64,000 nucleotides of DNA from CAVRXQ01 sp963849105 (GCA_963849105.1 CAWKGD010000003.1:124001-188000); one strand, 5' to 3'. Shown: positions 25,725 to 34,049, counted from the stretch's first letter. The notes: generated from the letters alone by a model not told the origin. Numbers and translations are program-made.

Positions 25725-26144
25725 TCAGTAGTAGTCCTCTTCTTCCTCTTCTTCCTCTTCTTCCTCTTCACTAAGTAGGACCACCGGTTCATTAAGTGGA
25801 AAGCTCGGTACGGAAGCACCGTTATCGAAGGAAGGACCAAGGTATAAAATCGCTATGGCGTACTCGGATTTGCCCTGATTCCTTCTACCCGTTGGCTTAT
25901 ATTGAGCATCCCAACGTTCAGTCGTGCGTCCCAGGTACCTCTTCTTCCCCGCTCGAACCTCAGAGCACCATGACGAGGGTTCTTTTGTCAGCCATCGCAA
26001 GGGGAGTTCAACCCACTCACCCGGGTGCCGGCGTGCTTCTTCAATGTCTTCATCTGGAACGAGGTCAATACTTATGCCATTGCGAACCGGGGGTAACTCA
26101 TCAAGCAGGACAAGCACTTCTTTTGCTTCTTCAATGTCTTTCAT
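25725..26144 (-). CDS. Element protein with poly-Glu C-terminus (139 aa)
   Basis: This 139-residue protein has an acidic N-terminal part (KDIEEAKEVLVLLDELPP), a central basic segment (EVRAGKKRYLGRTTERWDAQYKPTGRRNQG), a hydrophobic strand (YAIAILYLG), and a run of about eleven Glu ending DYY. Its start overlaps the preceding gene by 14 nt. The poly-Glu tail could mimic DNA charge, as in DNA-mimic anti-defence proteins, but that is speculation. The GAG/GAA run is a simple-sequence tract that could vary in length. Confidence 0.6.
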   Translation of the reverse strand: MKDIEEAKEVLVLLDELPPVRNGISIDLVPDEDIEEARRHPGEWVELPLRWLTKEPSSWCSEVRAGKKRYLGRTTERWDAQYKPTGRRNQGKSEYAIAILYLGPSFDNGASVPSFPLNEPVVLLSEEEEEEEEEEEDYY

Positions 26145-26382
26145 GAAGCAGCTTCTTCACCATGTCGGCAAGGGCAGTGGGCAACTTCTTTGAACTGAAG
26201 TCGTCACCTCTTGCGGTGACTTCCATTTCACCGGGACCGGCCTGAGTGCAGATAATGAACGAGAACCTTTCGTGTCCTGGCCAGTCCTCACGGCTAGAGA
26301 TACGGATGAAGAGACAGGCTTCGTCGTCGGAAAGGAAACGTAAACGGGTCACTGCATCTGAACGGGAAGAGGGGGAAGTCAT
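26131..26382 (-). CDS. Element protein, small, unknown (83 aa)
   Basis: I choose ATG 26382 because AAGGAG lies 8 nt upstream; the longer frame has no such site. The 83-residue protein alternates strands and charged turns (TRLRFLSDDEACLFIRISSREDW, ERFSFIICTQAGPGEMEV) and ends with a helix (LADMVKKLLHERH). It is probably a small alpha+beta fold. It is first in the leftward set and divergent from the TIR-like genes. No family is recognised. Confidence 0.62.
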   Translation of the reverse strand: MTSPSSRSDAVTRLRFLSDDEACLFIRISSREDWPGHERFSFIICTQAGPGEMEVTARGDDFSSKKLPTALADMVKKLLHERH

Positions 26383-26708
26383 GCATCTGCTCCTTCGGTG
26401 AAAGGTGGAGCAGACGTGCATCGCCCACTCCACGTAGATGGAGTAGGGCGTTCTTACGTCGCAGGCCCGGTGCTGTCGCCCCTCTGACCGTGTCAACCCT
26501 GCGATCGGCTTCGGCTCAAGTATGACGTGGTGGGTGGCGGGGCACAACCCGTTGATGCGTTTGGCGAGCACCGTGGACGGGCAAGCAGAGTCTCCTTCAT
26601 TGTGGCTCTGAGCTGCCCGGATGCCGTTTGATGACACAACCCCCTCGTATCATTCTCGGCGGATCCTCGACGGGTTTCGCTACCGCCGAGACCAGGAGAG
26701 GAACGCAG
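26383..26708. promoter_or_regulatory. Divergent control region between small-gene operon and TIR-like operon
   Basis: These 326 bases separate the leftward small genes from the rightward defence cluster, so both promoters should be here. Short open frames cross it but have no ribosome site and do not look coding. No strong -10/-35 pair or operator repeat stands out by eye. Confidence 0.5.
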
Positions 26709-27095
26709 ATGGCGAAGGTTCCGGTGTTCATCAGTTTCGACTACGACCACGATGCGACACTCAAAGAGTTCGTCGTGGGACAAGCCAAGCTCGAAGATTC
26801 CCCGTTCGAGATCACCGACCACTCGATCAGGGAAGAGTCAGCCGACTGGAAGGCGAAAGCAAGGACCCGGATCAAACGGGCGAATCAAGTCATCGTCATT
26901 TGCGGTAAGCACACCGACACGGCCACGGGGGTCAACGTCGAGATAGGGATTGCCAGAGACGAGAAGAAGCCGTACTTCCTCCTTGCTGGCTACAGCGATG
27001 GCGGCAACAAAAAGCCAACCGCAGCGCTCCAGACGGACAAGTTGTACAAGTGGACCTGGGACAACCTCAAAACGCTTATCGCCGGTGGTCGGTAG
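26709..27095 (+). CDS. TIR-like (DUF1863/ThsB-like) protein 1
   Basis: ATG 26709 has GGAGAGGA about 6 nt upstream. The 128-residue protein is a single TIR-like domain. It starts VPVFISFDYDHDATLKEFVVGQ, then SPFEITDHSIREESADWK, then ARTRIKRANQVIVICGKHT, and TGVNVEIGIARDEKKPYFLLAG with the candidate catalytic Glu in VEIGIA. This is the DUF1863 (MTH538-type) fold also found in Thoeris ThsB, which makes cyclic-ADPR-type signals from NAD after phage sensing. It is the first gene of a tightly spaced rightward cluster. The NADase role is family knowledge, not shown here. Confidence 0.85.
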   Translation: MAKVPVFISFDYDHDATLKEFVVGQAKLEDSPFEITDHSIREESADWKAKARTRIKRANQVIVICGKHTDTATGVNVEIGIARDEKKPYFLLAGYSDGGNKKPTAALQTDKLYKWTWDNLKTLIAGGR

Positions 27096-27124
27096 CGATT
27101 TGGATGTAGTGGAAGGTCCGCACG

Positions 27125-27547
27125 CTGTCAACGCACACGAAAACACGGGTCTTCATTAGTTACGACTACGACCACGACCTCGATCTCAAGAACCTTCTCG
27201 TCGGTCAATCGAGGTATGAAGACTCACCGTTCTTCATCGAAGACTGGTCGATCAAGCAGGAAACGACGGGCTGGAAAGCCGACGCACGCAAGCGCATCCA
27301 GCGATCTGATGTTGTCATCGCCATCTGCGGTCATCAGACGCACAGAGCCGTGGGAGTGGCAGCAGAAATAGCAATCGCTCGTGAAGAGAACGTGCCGTAC
27401 TACTTACTGCGGGGTCGCAAAAATGGGACGGTCCGTCGGCCTAGTGGCACGTCCATGTACTGGGACACGATCCACCCGTGGACGTGGGACAAACTACGGG
27501 ACTTGACTGATCTCAACCCTCGGCCGTGGTGGAAGAAAATATGGTGA
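27125..27547 (+). CDS. TIR-like (DUF1863/ThsB-like) protein 2, apparent CTG start
   Basis: A second TIR-like domain follows 29 nt after the first. It reads TRVFISYDYDHDLDLKNLL, SPFFIEDWSIKQE, ARKRIQRSDVVIAICG and VGVAAEIAIAREENVPYYLL, with the Glu kept. The frame is open from 27110 but has no ATG, GTG or TTG before the conserved first strand. CTG at 27125 is preceded by GGAAGG with 8-nt spacing and is the best start, giving 140 residues. An annotation limited to common start codons would begin at GTG 27350 and lose half of the domain. It ends TDLNPRPWWKKIW, overlapping the next start. Confidence 0.75.
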   Translation: MSTHTKTRVFISYDYDHDLDLKNLLVGQSRYEDSPFFIEDWSIKQETTGWKADARKRIQRSDVVIAICGHQTHRAVGVAAEIAIAREENVPYYLLRGRKNGTVRRPSGTSMYWDTIHPWTWDKLRDLTDLNPRPWWKKIW

Positions 27548-28080
27548 CTTCCGCTGATCCATCAAACGACGACACCACGACGATCCTGGCGCTGTATCAA
27601 ACAGTCGTCGAGATGGCGGATCGAGTATCAGCAAGACGAGCTGGCGCAAACACATTTTTCCTCACGCTGAACACGGCCCTGGCTGCTGTCGTAGGTATTG
27701 TCAGTTCGGCTCGCAAGCCTCCGCCCCATGGGAACCTCCCAACCTTCGATGCGTTCGGTCTTGTCGTGACGGCGATCTCTGGCATCGTCCTCGCCCTCGT
27801 GTGGTGGCTGCTTCTTCGGTACTACCGACGACTCAATGCAGCCAAGTTCGATGTGATCAACAGGTTGGAACTACGGCTACCGGTCCATCCATACACGGAA
27901 GAGTGGGCCATCCTGCATCCTGATGAATCGATGCACGACGAGAATCTTGGCAACCCGTCACGTTGGATGAAATTGCACCGCAAGGTCAAACACCGTGAGG
28001 CAAGCCTTGTCGAACAGGTGATCCCGTTCGTGTTTATGTTCATCTACCTTGCGCTCGGCCTCAGGGTGCTCGTGCAGTGA
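27541..28080 (+). CDS. Two-TM membrane protein, RipA-like/SLATT-like
   Basis: ATG 27541 (GGAAGA upstream) overlaps the TIR2 stop by 7 nt. The 179-residue protein has an N-terminal amphipathic helix, VEMADRVSARRAGANTFFLTLNTALAAVVG (charged then TM1). TM2 follows (FGLVVTAISGIVLALVWWLLL), then LRYYRRLNAAKFDVINRLELRLPVHPYTEEW, and a last hydrophobic helix near the C-terminus. This matches my memory of RipA-family octameric membrane proteins and is similar in layout to SLATT two-helix effectors. In a TIR operon, a pore-forming or membrane effector triggered by the TIR product is a reasonable hypothesis. Confidence 0.75.
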   Translation: MVTSADPSNDDTTTILALYQTVVEMADRVSARRAGANTFFLTLNTALAAVVGIVSSARKPPPHGNLPTFDAFGLVVTAISGIVLALVWWLLLRYYRRLNAAKFDVINRLELRLPVHPYTEEWAILHPDESMHDENLGNPSRWMKLHRKVKHREASLVEQVIPFVFMFIYLALGLRVLVQ

Positions 28081-28379
28081 ACTACCTCGAATCGCTAGCA
28101 AAAGAAATCCAGCGTGCCGTCGCTGGTGATGCGCTCCCCGACGACGACACGTCGGGCCTGTTCCTCATGTACGCCGTCGTTCTCCTGGCCCGTGGCGAGG
28201 ACACCAGCCGTGAGGACGTACACAATGCCTGGGTTGCCTGGATGATCGCCAAGGGTGAACAACACGAATCCATGGTCCCGTTCGCAGAGTTGCCTGCTGC
28301 AACGCAAGCGGAGGATTCACCGTTTGTGCTCGCAATCCGCAGCGTCGCCCGAAGATCAAGTTCGCAGGACCGGGAGTGA
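28077..28379 (+). CDS. Small acidic helical protein of the defence cluster (DUF7701-like)
   Basis: This 100-residue protein has a GTG start overlapping the previous stop by 4 nt. It reads NYLESLAKEIQRAV, then DDTSGLFLMYAVVLLARGEDTSREDVHNAWVAWM, then SMVPFAELPAATQAEDSPFVLAIRSVA. The VHNAWVAWM and VPFxEL pattern recalls a small actinobacterial family, which I believe is called DUF7701, but this was not checked. It is soluble and helical. Its place between the membrane protein and the nuclease suggests a regulator or adaptor. No catalytic residues are evident. Confidence 0.7.
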   Translation: MNYLESLAKEIQRAVAGDALPDDDTSGLFLMYAVVLLARGEDTSREDVHNAWVAWMIAKGEQHESMVPFAELPAATQAEDSPFVLAIRSVARRSSSQDRE

Positions 28380-28560
28380 ACCACCTGATTGGAAGGTCGC
28401 TGTCGTACGATCAAGTCATGCAGCGTCCGTCCGTCCACCGACCTTCACCACCCTTGACCAGGGAATATCTGGCCTGTGCAGGTCCGGGAGAGCGCCCAGG
28501 AGGACACCGCTGACGCCTGAGGGAGAGGATGGGCGTCCGACGAGCTGCGTCGATGCGTTT

Positions 28561-29331
28561 GTGAGTTGCTCACAGTCCATAGCGGATGGTGTGCTCATCG
28601 ACCGAGTCAGTCGTCAGGACAAGGAGTTCCACTTCCAGAACTGGGTCGGGAGTCGCCTGGACGATGCAGGACTCCACCACGACCAGAGTGGCAGGAACAG
28701 CTATCCCGACTTCACGCTTGTCCACTACCCCGAGGGGTACGAGGTCAAGGGTCTGGCGTGGCCCGGACGTGAGGCAAGTTACGACAGCAACAGCCGGGTT
28801 CCGAGCGGGTACCACAATGGAAGGACGGTCTTCTACGTCTTCGGTCGGTATCCGGCCAAGATCGACGAGGAGACGTATCCAGTCGTCGATCTCGTTGTCT
28901 GTCACGGCGATTTCCTGAATGCTGACCATGACTACGTCCACAAGAACAAGAGCTTTCGTGGCTTCGGATCGTACGGCGACCTCCTGGTTCGGGATCGGAA
29001 GATGTACGTCGCCCCGACTCCGTTTGCTCTCACGGAGGGGACGACAGGCCAGCACACCTTGATCGTTCCGGCTGGCTATGACATCGACGATGCAAGAGTT
29101 GACGTTGTCGGGGAGTTGGTGCGAGTCGAAGCGGATGACCTCGTCGTCGGGTACTCCTTCGACCTTGGGAGCAACGTTCTGGAACCTCGCCTCATCCCGA
29201 ACCCGAACGCTGGTAAGGAGCACTTCTTCACGGCGCACCGGCGTCATGGAGTGGGGCATGCAACAGTCGCTCTGCGGGCACAACCCGTCGTCGAGATTCC
29301 GGACGATGACAATGGGGAGTTCGAGCCATGA
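28561..29331 (+). CDS. PD-(D/E)xK restriction endonuclease-like protein
   Basis: About 256 residues. The start is uncertain: GTG 28561 gives about 20 residues before the conserved region, and GTG 28591 is the alternative. The nuclease core is DKEFHFQNWVGSRLDDAG, NSYPDFTLVHYPEGYEVKGLAW, which has PD, then E-x-K with the usual spacing. VFYVFGRYPAK, VVCHGDFLNADHDYVHKNKS and DLLVRDRKMYVAPTPFALTEG follow. The stop overlaps the methyltransferase start (ATGA), so the two are a restriction-modification pair. The recognition sequence is unknown. The long upstream open frame is not coding. Confidence 0.82.
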   Translation: MSCSQSIADGVLIDRVSRQDKEFHFQNWVGSRLDDAGLHHDQSGRNSYPDFTLVHYPEGYEVKGLAWPGREASYDSNSRVPSGYHNGRTVFYVFGRYPAKIDEETYPVVDLVVCHGDFLNADHDYVHKNKSFRGFGSYGDLLVRDRKMYVAPTPFALTEGTTGQHTLIVPAGYDIDDARVDVVGELVRVEADDLVVGYSFDLGSNVLEPRLIPNPNAGKEHFFTAHRRHGVGHATVALRAQPVVEIPDDDNGEFEP

Positions 29332-31499
29332 CTCGATCCTCCAACGTATTCCAGACGCAGATTCAGCTCTTAACGGACGATGTCCCACAGGTCAGGAGCA
29401 GCGTCCCAGCTCGAAGCGCTCTCGAAGCAGCCTTTCCCGCCGTGCGTCTCAGTGAGATTGCCGAGGCAGAGTCCTGGCGGAAGGAGATTCACCGACCAGC
29501 GACGCACACCCACAAGTGGTGGGCACAAAGGCTCGGCACTGTCTTCCGGGGCATTCTGGCGAGCGCAGTATCTGAGGACGAGGCATCGGCCATCGATGCG
29601 CTCGAAGGCCAGATGAGGCTTGACGGTCTGACTGTCTTCGATCCCTTCGCCGGGTCGGGAACAACGCTTGTGGAGGCAGCGAAGGCGGGAGCTGTCGTGG
29701 TCGGTATCGACATCAACCCGGTTGCCACTCTCGTACAGCGACAGGCGCTGCAGGCATGGGATGTAACTGCGCTCCATCGTGCGTACAAACTCGTCGAGGA
29801 ACAGTGCCGTGAGGTTATCGACCAGCTCCATCAGACGGAGTCCGGCGAGACAGTGCTGTATTACTTCTGGGTCGCAACTGCAGACTGTCCCGAATGCAAA
29901 GAGAAGGTGCGTCTTTTTTCACGCCATGTATTTGCACAGAATGCATATCCAAGGCGTGTTCCCCGTGCACAGCTCGTATGCCCGACGTGCTTGACCATTC
30001 AGGAAGGCCGCTACGACTTCACGCAAGCGACGTGCACCAACGGCCATACGTTCGGCAATGACGGCGCAGTCTCCGGAGCGTGGATGACCTGCTCCTTGGG
30101 CCATCGCTCGAAGGTGATACAGGCATTGGGCGGCATCGCTCCAAAGCATGAGCTGTACGCCAAGATGGTGCTCGCTGGCGATGGCAACAAACGGTACGAG
30201 GCAACAACGCCATTCGATGATCGTCTGTATGAAGAGGCTTCCGAGCGGCTCGCACACGAGCGTGACTCGCTCGTGCTTCCCGAGGGAGCGCTTGAGGACG
30301 GGTACAACACCAAGCAAGCGATCAACTGGGGCTATCGCACCTGGTCGGACTTTTTCAACGACCGCCAGCTCTACTGTTTAGGTCGTCTCGGCGCAGCGGT
30401 TCGTGACCTTTCCGCAGACGACAACGAGAGAGAGGCGCTTGCAGCGCTCTTCTCCGGCACGTTGGAGTTCAACAATCTCTTCTGTTCCTTCAAGGGCGAG
30501 GGAACTGGCGCTGTCCGTCACATGTTCAGCAACCACTTCCTGAAGCCCGAACGAACGCCACTGGAGGCACACCCCTGGGGAACACCTGCCTCGTCGGGAT
30601 CGTTCTCGACGCTCTTTCGGAGTCGGCTCCTGAGAGCCGAGACGTACAAGCGAGCACCGTTCGATCTTGTGCGGATGCCTAAGAAGGTGGAGCGAGTCCA
30701 CAGGCTGTCAATCCCTCTCGAAGTGAACCTGAAAGAGAGCTGGCCAGAACGTGGACTCACAAAAGGGCAGGCGTTCGTCACGACAGGAAATTCGGCTCGT
30801 TCGACGTTGCCAGACGAGAGCGTCTCGTTGGTCGTGAGCGACCCTCCCTACATGGACAACGTGCACTACTCGGAACTTGCCGACTTCTTCCATGCGTGGC
30901 TCCGACAGGTTAGGCCCTTCACTGGGTATCCATCACAATCTCCAAGCACACGAGACAGCGAAGAGGTTCAGAGCACAACTGCTGATGGATTCGAGGCGGG
31001 AATCACGGCAGTGTTGAAAGAGTGCGCGCGAGTTCTCCGGCCCGATGGCTTACTTGCCTTCACTTTCCACCAGTCCCGCTCGTCGGGCTGGATTGCTCTG
31101 ATGCGAGGGCTGCGTGCTGCATGCCTCATAGTGACTGCCATTCAGCCGGTCAAGGGAGAGATGAGCACGAGTGCGCCAAAGTCGGGAGCTGCTGAACCAA
31201 GCAATCTCGATTCCGTAGTGGTCGCACGGAAAGCACCGTGGCCGTGGAGCTTCGCCGGTTCTCCTACTGAAGCATCAGAGAAGGCACTTACCCTGCTGGG
31301 ATCCCTTCAGTCCGGTGGCGTGGACGTTGGCGCCGCGGATGTGCGATCCGTGGTGAGGGGAAGCGTGCTGTCCCTCATAACGACCGGAACCACCGATGGC
31401 GATACGGAGACGTTGCTCCGGACTGCTGACTCGCTTGCTCAACTCGGCGTCGAGCGCCTTACCTCGGGTCGGTCGGAAGCACAGAATCTAGCCAGGTAG
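29328..31499 (+). CDS. DNA methyltransferase, large, DUF1156-like, of the R-M pair
   Basis: This 723-residue SAM-dependent methyltransferase shows HKWWAQRLGTVFRGIL near residue 60. Motif I is VFDPFAGSGTTLVEAAKAG near residue 104. Zinc-finger-like pairs follow (CPEC and VCPTC), then a long recognition or insert region, and motif IV DPPYMDNVHYSELADFFHAW near residue 505. DPPY indicates N6-adenine or N4-cytosine methylation. It starts inside the stop of the nuclease gene and should protect host DNA from it. HKWWA and the split I...IV order recall DUF1156-type enzymes. It is the largest gene of the element. Confidence 0.88.
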   Translation: MTRSSNVFQTQIQLLTDDVPQVRSSVPARSALEAAFPAVRLSEIAEAESWRKEIHRPATHTHKWWAQRLGTVFRGILASAVSEDEASAIDALEGQMRLDGLTVFDPFAGSGTTLVEAAKAGAVVVGIDINPVATLVQRQALQAWDVTALHRAYKLVEEQCREVIDQLHQTESGETVLYYFWVATADCPECKEKVRLFSRHVFAQNAYPRRVPRAQLVCPTCLTIQEGRYDFTQATCTNGHTFGNDGAVSGAWMTCSLGHRSKVIQALGGIAPKHELYAKMVLAGDGNKRYEATTPFDDRLYEEASERLAHERDSLVLPEGALEDGYNTKQAINWGYRTWSDFFNDRQLYCLGRLGAAVRDLSADDNEREALAALFSGTLEFNNLFCSFKGEGTGAVRHMFSNHFLKPERTPLEAHPWGTPASSGSFSTLFRSRLLRAETYKRAPFDLVRMPKKVERVHRLSIPLEVNLKESWPERGLTKGQAFVTTGNSARSTLPDESVSLVVSDPPYMDNVHYSELADFFHAWLRQVRPFTGYPSQSPSTRDSEEVQSTTADGFEAGITAVLKECARVLRPDGLLAFTFHQSRSSGWIALMRGLRAACLIVTAIQPVKGEMSTSAPKSGAAEPSNLDSVVVARKAPWPWSFAGSPTEASEKALTLLGSLQSGGVDVGAADVRSVVRGSVLSLITTGTTDGDTETLLRTADSLAQLGVERLTSGRSEAQNLAR

Positions 31500-31729
31500 T
31501 CCACGACTGCCAGTCCACACCCTTCACGGTTCATGGGGCTGAACATCACGGAGCAAGCGACGGAGTCAAGGGGAACGGACTCGTACGTCGGGAGAATCGG
31601 AACAGCGTGCACCGCCTTGACGCCGTGCGACTCCGTGAAACACTGCCAGTACGAACCGTGTAAGGAGGAGGATCAATCACAGCGGTCGAGCGACCTCATA
31701 GGCCCGATAAGGAAACAGCACTCGCCCTA

Positions 31730-31972
31730 TTGACTGCATGGCGCAGTGAAGCACCCGATCTCGAACACCCGGAGACCTTCAGCGCCGAGGGAATACGACA
31801 GCTCTTCAATCTTATTGGCACGGGAGCTGACCCATGGGATGTGGTTCTTGGCCTCGTAGCCGTCGCCAATCAATTGCTAACGAATCTCGCCGAAGCATCC
31901 GGGCACGATGCGGACGGTCTCCTTGTGACCATTGCTCAGATGGACGCAGAACAGAGGGGCGATGCGAACTAG
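31730..31972 (+). CDS. Small acidic protein downstream of the methylase (start unclear)
   Basis: From TTG 31730 the product is 80 residues, acidic and helical (LEHPETFSAEGIRQLFNLIGTGADPWDVVLGLVAVANQLL). A strong ribosome site, GGAGGAGG, lies much further upstream at 31664-31671. The frame stays open from there (VERPHRPDKETALALLTAWR) but offers no ATG, GTG or TTG; ATC at 31676 would be the spaced codon. So translation may start earlier on an unusual codon. It looks coding and ends the rightward cluster. No family is recognised. Confidence 0.6.
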   Translation: MTAWRSEAPDLEHPETFSAEGIRQLFNLIGTGADPWDVVLGLVAVANQLLTNLAEASGHDADGLLVTIAQMDAEQRGDAN

Positions 31973-32127
31973 ACGAGTTCCAGAATGAAAGCGGAGCTGA
32001 CGTCCTCAGCTTCATTTCCCGGTGCTGAACGGACGACGATACGGCAAGCCTTCCACGATGAGGGAATCGATACCGAAATATCGCCGAACTGCCTGGAATA
32101 CACGAGCAACATCGGTCCCGCCCTGGA

Positions 32128-33522
32128 TTAGGAGATGGCTAAGAACGGACGAAACGCCGGATGGATAACAAGGAGATCGTTGGGCATCATCGTACGCTGC
32201 GGAACTTCGATGGCATAGGTGGCATTGTCGCCATCCTGCACTCCCACGATACCGACTTCGTACATCAGCGCAGCAAAGTCATCGGGTCCTCGCATACGGA
32301 ACCAGGTCCGCTTGCGAAACTCTTCCCAGAGCTTTTCATCGTCGACAACCTTCTCTTCAAAGCGCTTGGCAAGGGCCTGAGCCGTCATGGTTGCGCTAGC
32401 TCGTCGAAGGACCTTTCGCGCAAGCTTCTCCACGTCGGGATAGACGTCTCCAAAATCCGCACCAACCTCGTTCAGTTTCGCTTCTGAGTAGCCCGGCACG
32501 ATTGTCTCCAGATGATCCACTGTGATTCGGTCATCTCGTGCGATTTCGGCGCACCGGTTGCACAGCTCAATGATGTCCCGTGGTCCGTTAACGCAGATGC
32601 TCGTGAATTGCGCAGTAAAGGCGTCGAAGTCGTTGAACTCGAATGCAGCAGACCAAAGCTGCTGGTCGCTATCCGATTCATCCAAACCTTTGCGCAACGC
32701 GATGCGCCTAGCGATGAGATCTACTAGCGCCGCGCTGGTCCATGAGACCATCTCAATGGCACTCTGAACCTTGTCATACTCACGCTGATTGTCGAACCAG
32801 TAGCGCCAGATGCCATACTTGACGAACAGAAGGACGTGCAGTTTCGAGCCGAGGGCTTGATTGATTTCGACCACTGCTCGGGACAGACCCTCCATGAAAT
32901 TGGCGTTTTGTTCGATCCCTGGAAAGACGTCTTCAACGTCATCAATCAGTATGTAACCGCGCTTGCCTGAGAGAGCTGAGCCGATATCGCGGACCATTGT
33001 CTCCCAAGCATCTTTTACAAGACCAGAGTGGACTGTGGCGGCCAACTGGCTCAGGTCGATTTCGGCGAACCTCAGGTCAACTGTCGTTGCGAGACCAAGT
33101 TTCTTCCCGACCTCCACTACGGTGCTCGCTGCTTCCCTAAGGGCGCCCACAGCCTTTTGTGCCTTTGATCCGGAGTTCGGAATCACCTCGGCGAAAACCC
33201 CTAGCAGCTGAAGTGCCAGAGCGTTCTTGATTCGGCCAGACCTCATCTTGACCTGATCAGCTTGCAAGTTGAAGTAGCCAGTATCGCAGTTGAGGTTTAA
33301 GACCAACGACTTGGAGCGATCCGTCTCTTCGATAAAGCGTCGAAGATCGGTTTTGCCACTTCCTTTGATTCCGACGACGATGCATCTTCCTTGACTTCGA
33401 GCGTTCCACTTCAACATCGACTCAACGTCTCGTATCAAATGATCTTCGATGATGTCTCCCTGTGTAGCCAGGGCTGCATCCGCAAATCCAAATGCATTGC
33501 GGTAATCAGATGGTTCTGACAT
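32128..33522 (-). CDS. P-loop ATPase, Sll1717-like
   Basis: I choose ATG 33522, 2 nt after the partner stop. The 464-residue protein starts AFGFADAALATQGDIIEDHLI. Walker A is CIVVGIKGSGKTDLRRFIEE near residue 55, and Walker B is KRGYILIDDVEDVFPGIEQ near residue 190. A helical region follows with NGPRDIIELCNRCAEIARDD, like the lid and sensor region of STAND/AAA-type ATPases. The family (I recall it as Sll1717-like) is widespread beside defence genes. The C-terminal part is probably a winged-helix-rich sensor or effector. No nuclease motif is seen in it. Confidence 0.75.
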   Translation of the reverse strand: MSEPSDYRNAFGFADAALATQGDIIEDHLIRDVESMLKWNARSQGRCIVVGIKGSGKTDLRRFIEETDRSKSLVLNLNCDTGYFNLQADQVKMRSGRIKNALALQLLGVFAEVIPNSGSKAQKAVGALREAASTVVEVGKKLGLATTVDLRFAEIDLSQLAATVHSGLVKDAWETMVRDIGSALSGKRGYILIDDVEDVFPGIEQNANFMEGLSRAVVEINQALGSKLHVLLFVKYGIWRYWFDNQREYDKVQSAIEMVSWTSAALVDLIARRIALRKGLDESDSDQQLWSAAFEFNDFDAFTAQFTSICVNGPRDIIELCNRCAEIARDDRITVDHLETIVPGYSEAKLNEVGADFGDVYPDVEKLARKVLRRASATMTAQALAKRFEEKVVDDEKLWEEFRKRTWFRMRGPDDFAALMYEVGIVGVQDGDNATYAIEVPQRTMMPNDLLVIHPAFRPFLAIS

Positions 33523-33524
33523 GA

Positions 33525-34049
33525 CTAGTCGACGTGGTAGTGAACGTGGATGGTTCGGCTGATACTCGTTCCCGCGCACGCCAAGAGGAAGAGCACCTTG
33601 GCAAACATCTCTTCCGTCAGACCATCGGCACGGGGTCCAAGTTCTTCATAGACAGTCGGGGCGTCAGGGACTCTGGGTGGTTGGATGTTCTTGATTGCCT
33701 CATGAACTTCCGTCAACGGGACACCTTTGCGGCTCAAAAGGTTCTTTGCAGCTTGGTCAATCTTCATCGCATAAGCGTTGTCGCTGTGCACGTAGGTGAA
33801 ATCGCTAGGACTGAATCCCAACGTCCCTTCCGCTAACCGGACTAAACCGAGGTCAGCCATCAGCATCATCAGTCGAGAGATCGAGGCTTCTGACATGAAC
33901 TCGTCGATTGTTGAACCGTCACCTCGGAGGCGAAAATCTGCCAGCCGACGTCGCCGAAGGTTCTTGGCGACTGTGGATAGCTGTCGGTCGGTTGAATGCG
34001 ACTCCAAATGCCGGAGCACTTGGCGAATCCGCTCATACGTTGTCGACAT
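33525..34049 (-). CDS. Unknown partner of the P-loop ATPase (174 aa)
   Basis: ATG 34049 has GGAGGG 6 nt upstream, so I discard the longer frame. The 174-residue protein is basic at the N-terminus (STTYERIRQVLRHLESHSTDRQLSTVAKNLRRRRLADFR). It continues with what looks like winged-helix repeats (EFMSEASISRLMMLMADLGLVRLAEGTLGF; DQAAKNLLSRKGVPLTEVHEAI). It ends with a hydrophobic strand. It is 2 nt from the ATPase gene, so the pair is a two-gene module. No family is recognised; DNA binding or sensing is a guess from the helix pattern. Confidence 0.68.
   Translation of the reverse strand: MSTTYERIRQVLRHLESHSTDRQLSTVAKNLRRRRLADFRLRGDGSTIDEFMSEASISRLMMLMADLGLVRLAEGTLGFSPSDFTYVHSDNAYAMKIDQAAKNLLSRKGVPLTEVHEAIKNIQPPRVPDAPTVYEELGPRADGLTEEMFAKVLFLLACAGTSISRTIHVHYHVD

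Noticed and set aside
28255..28560. Long N-terminal extension of the restriction nuclease frame
   Set aside because: It overlaps the small helical protein gene in another frame, is Arg/Ser/Pro-rich without family resemblance, and has no ribosome site.
31533..31733. Plus-strand open frame of 66 codons after the methylase
   Set aside because: No ribosome site; the better coding signal is the overlapping frame that ends at 31972.
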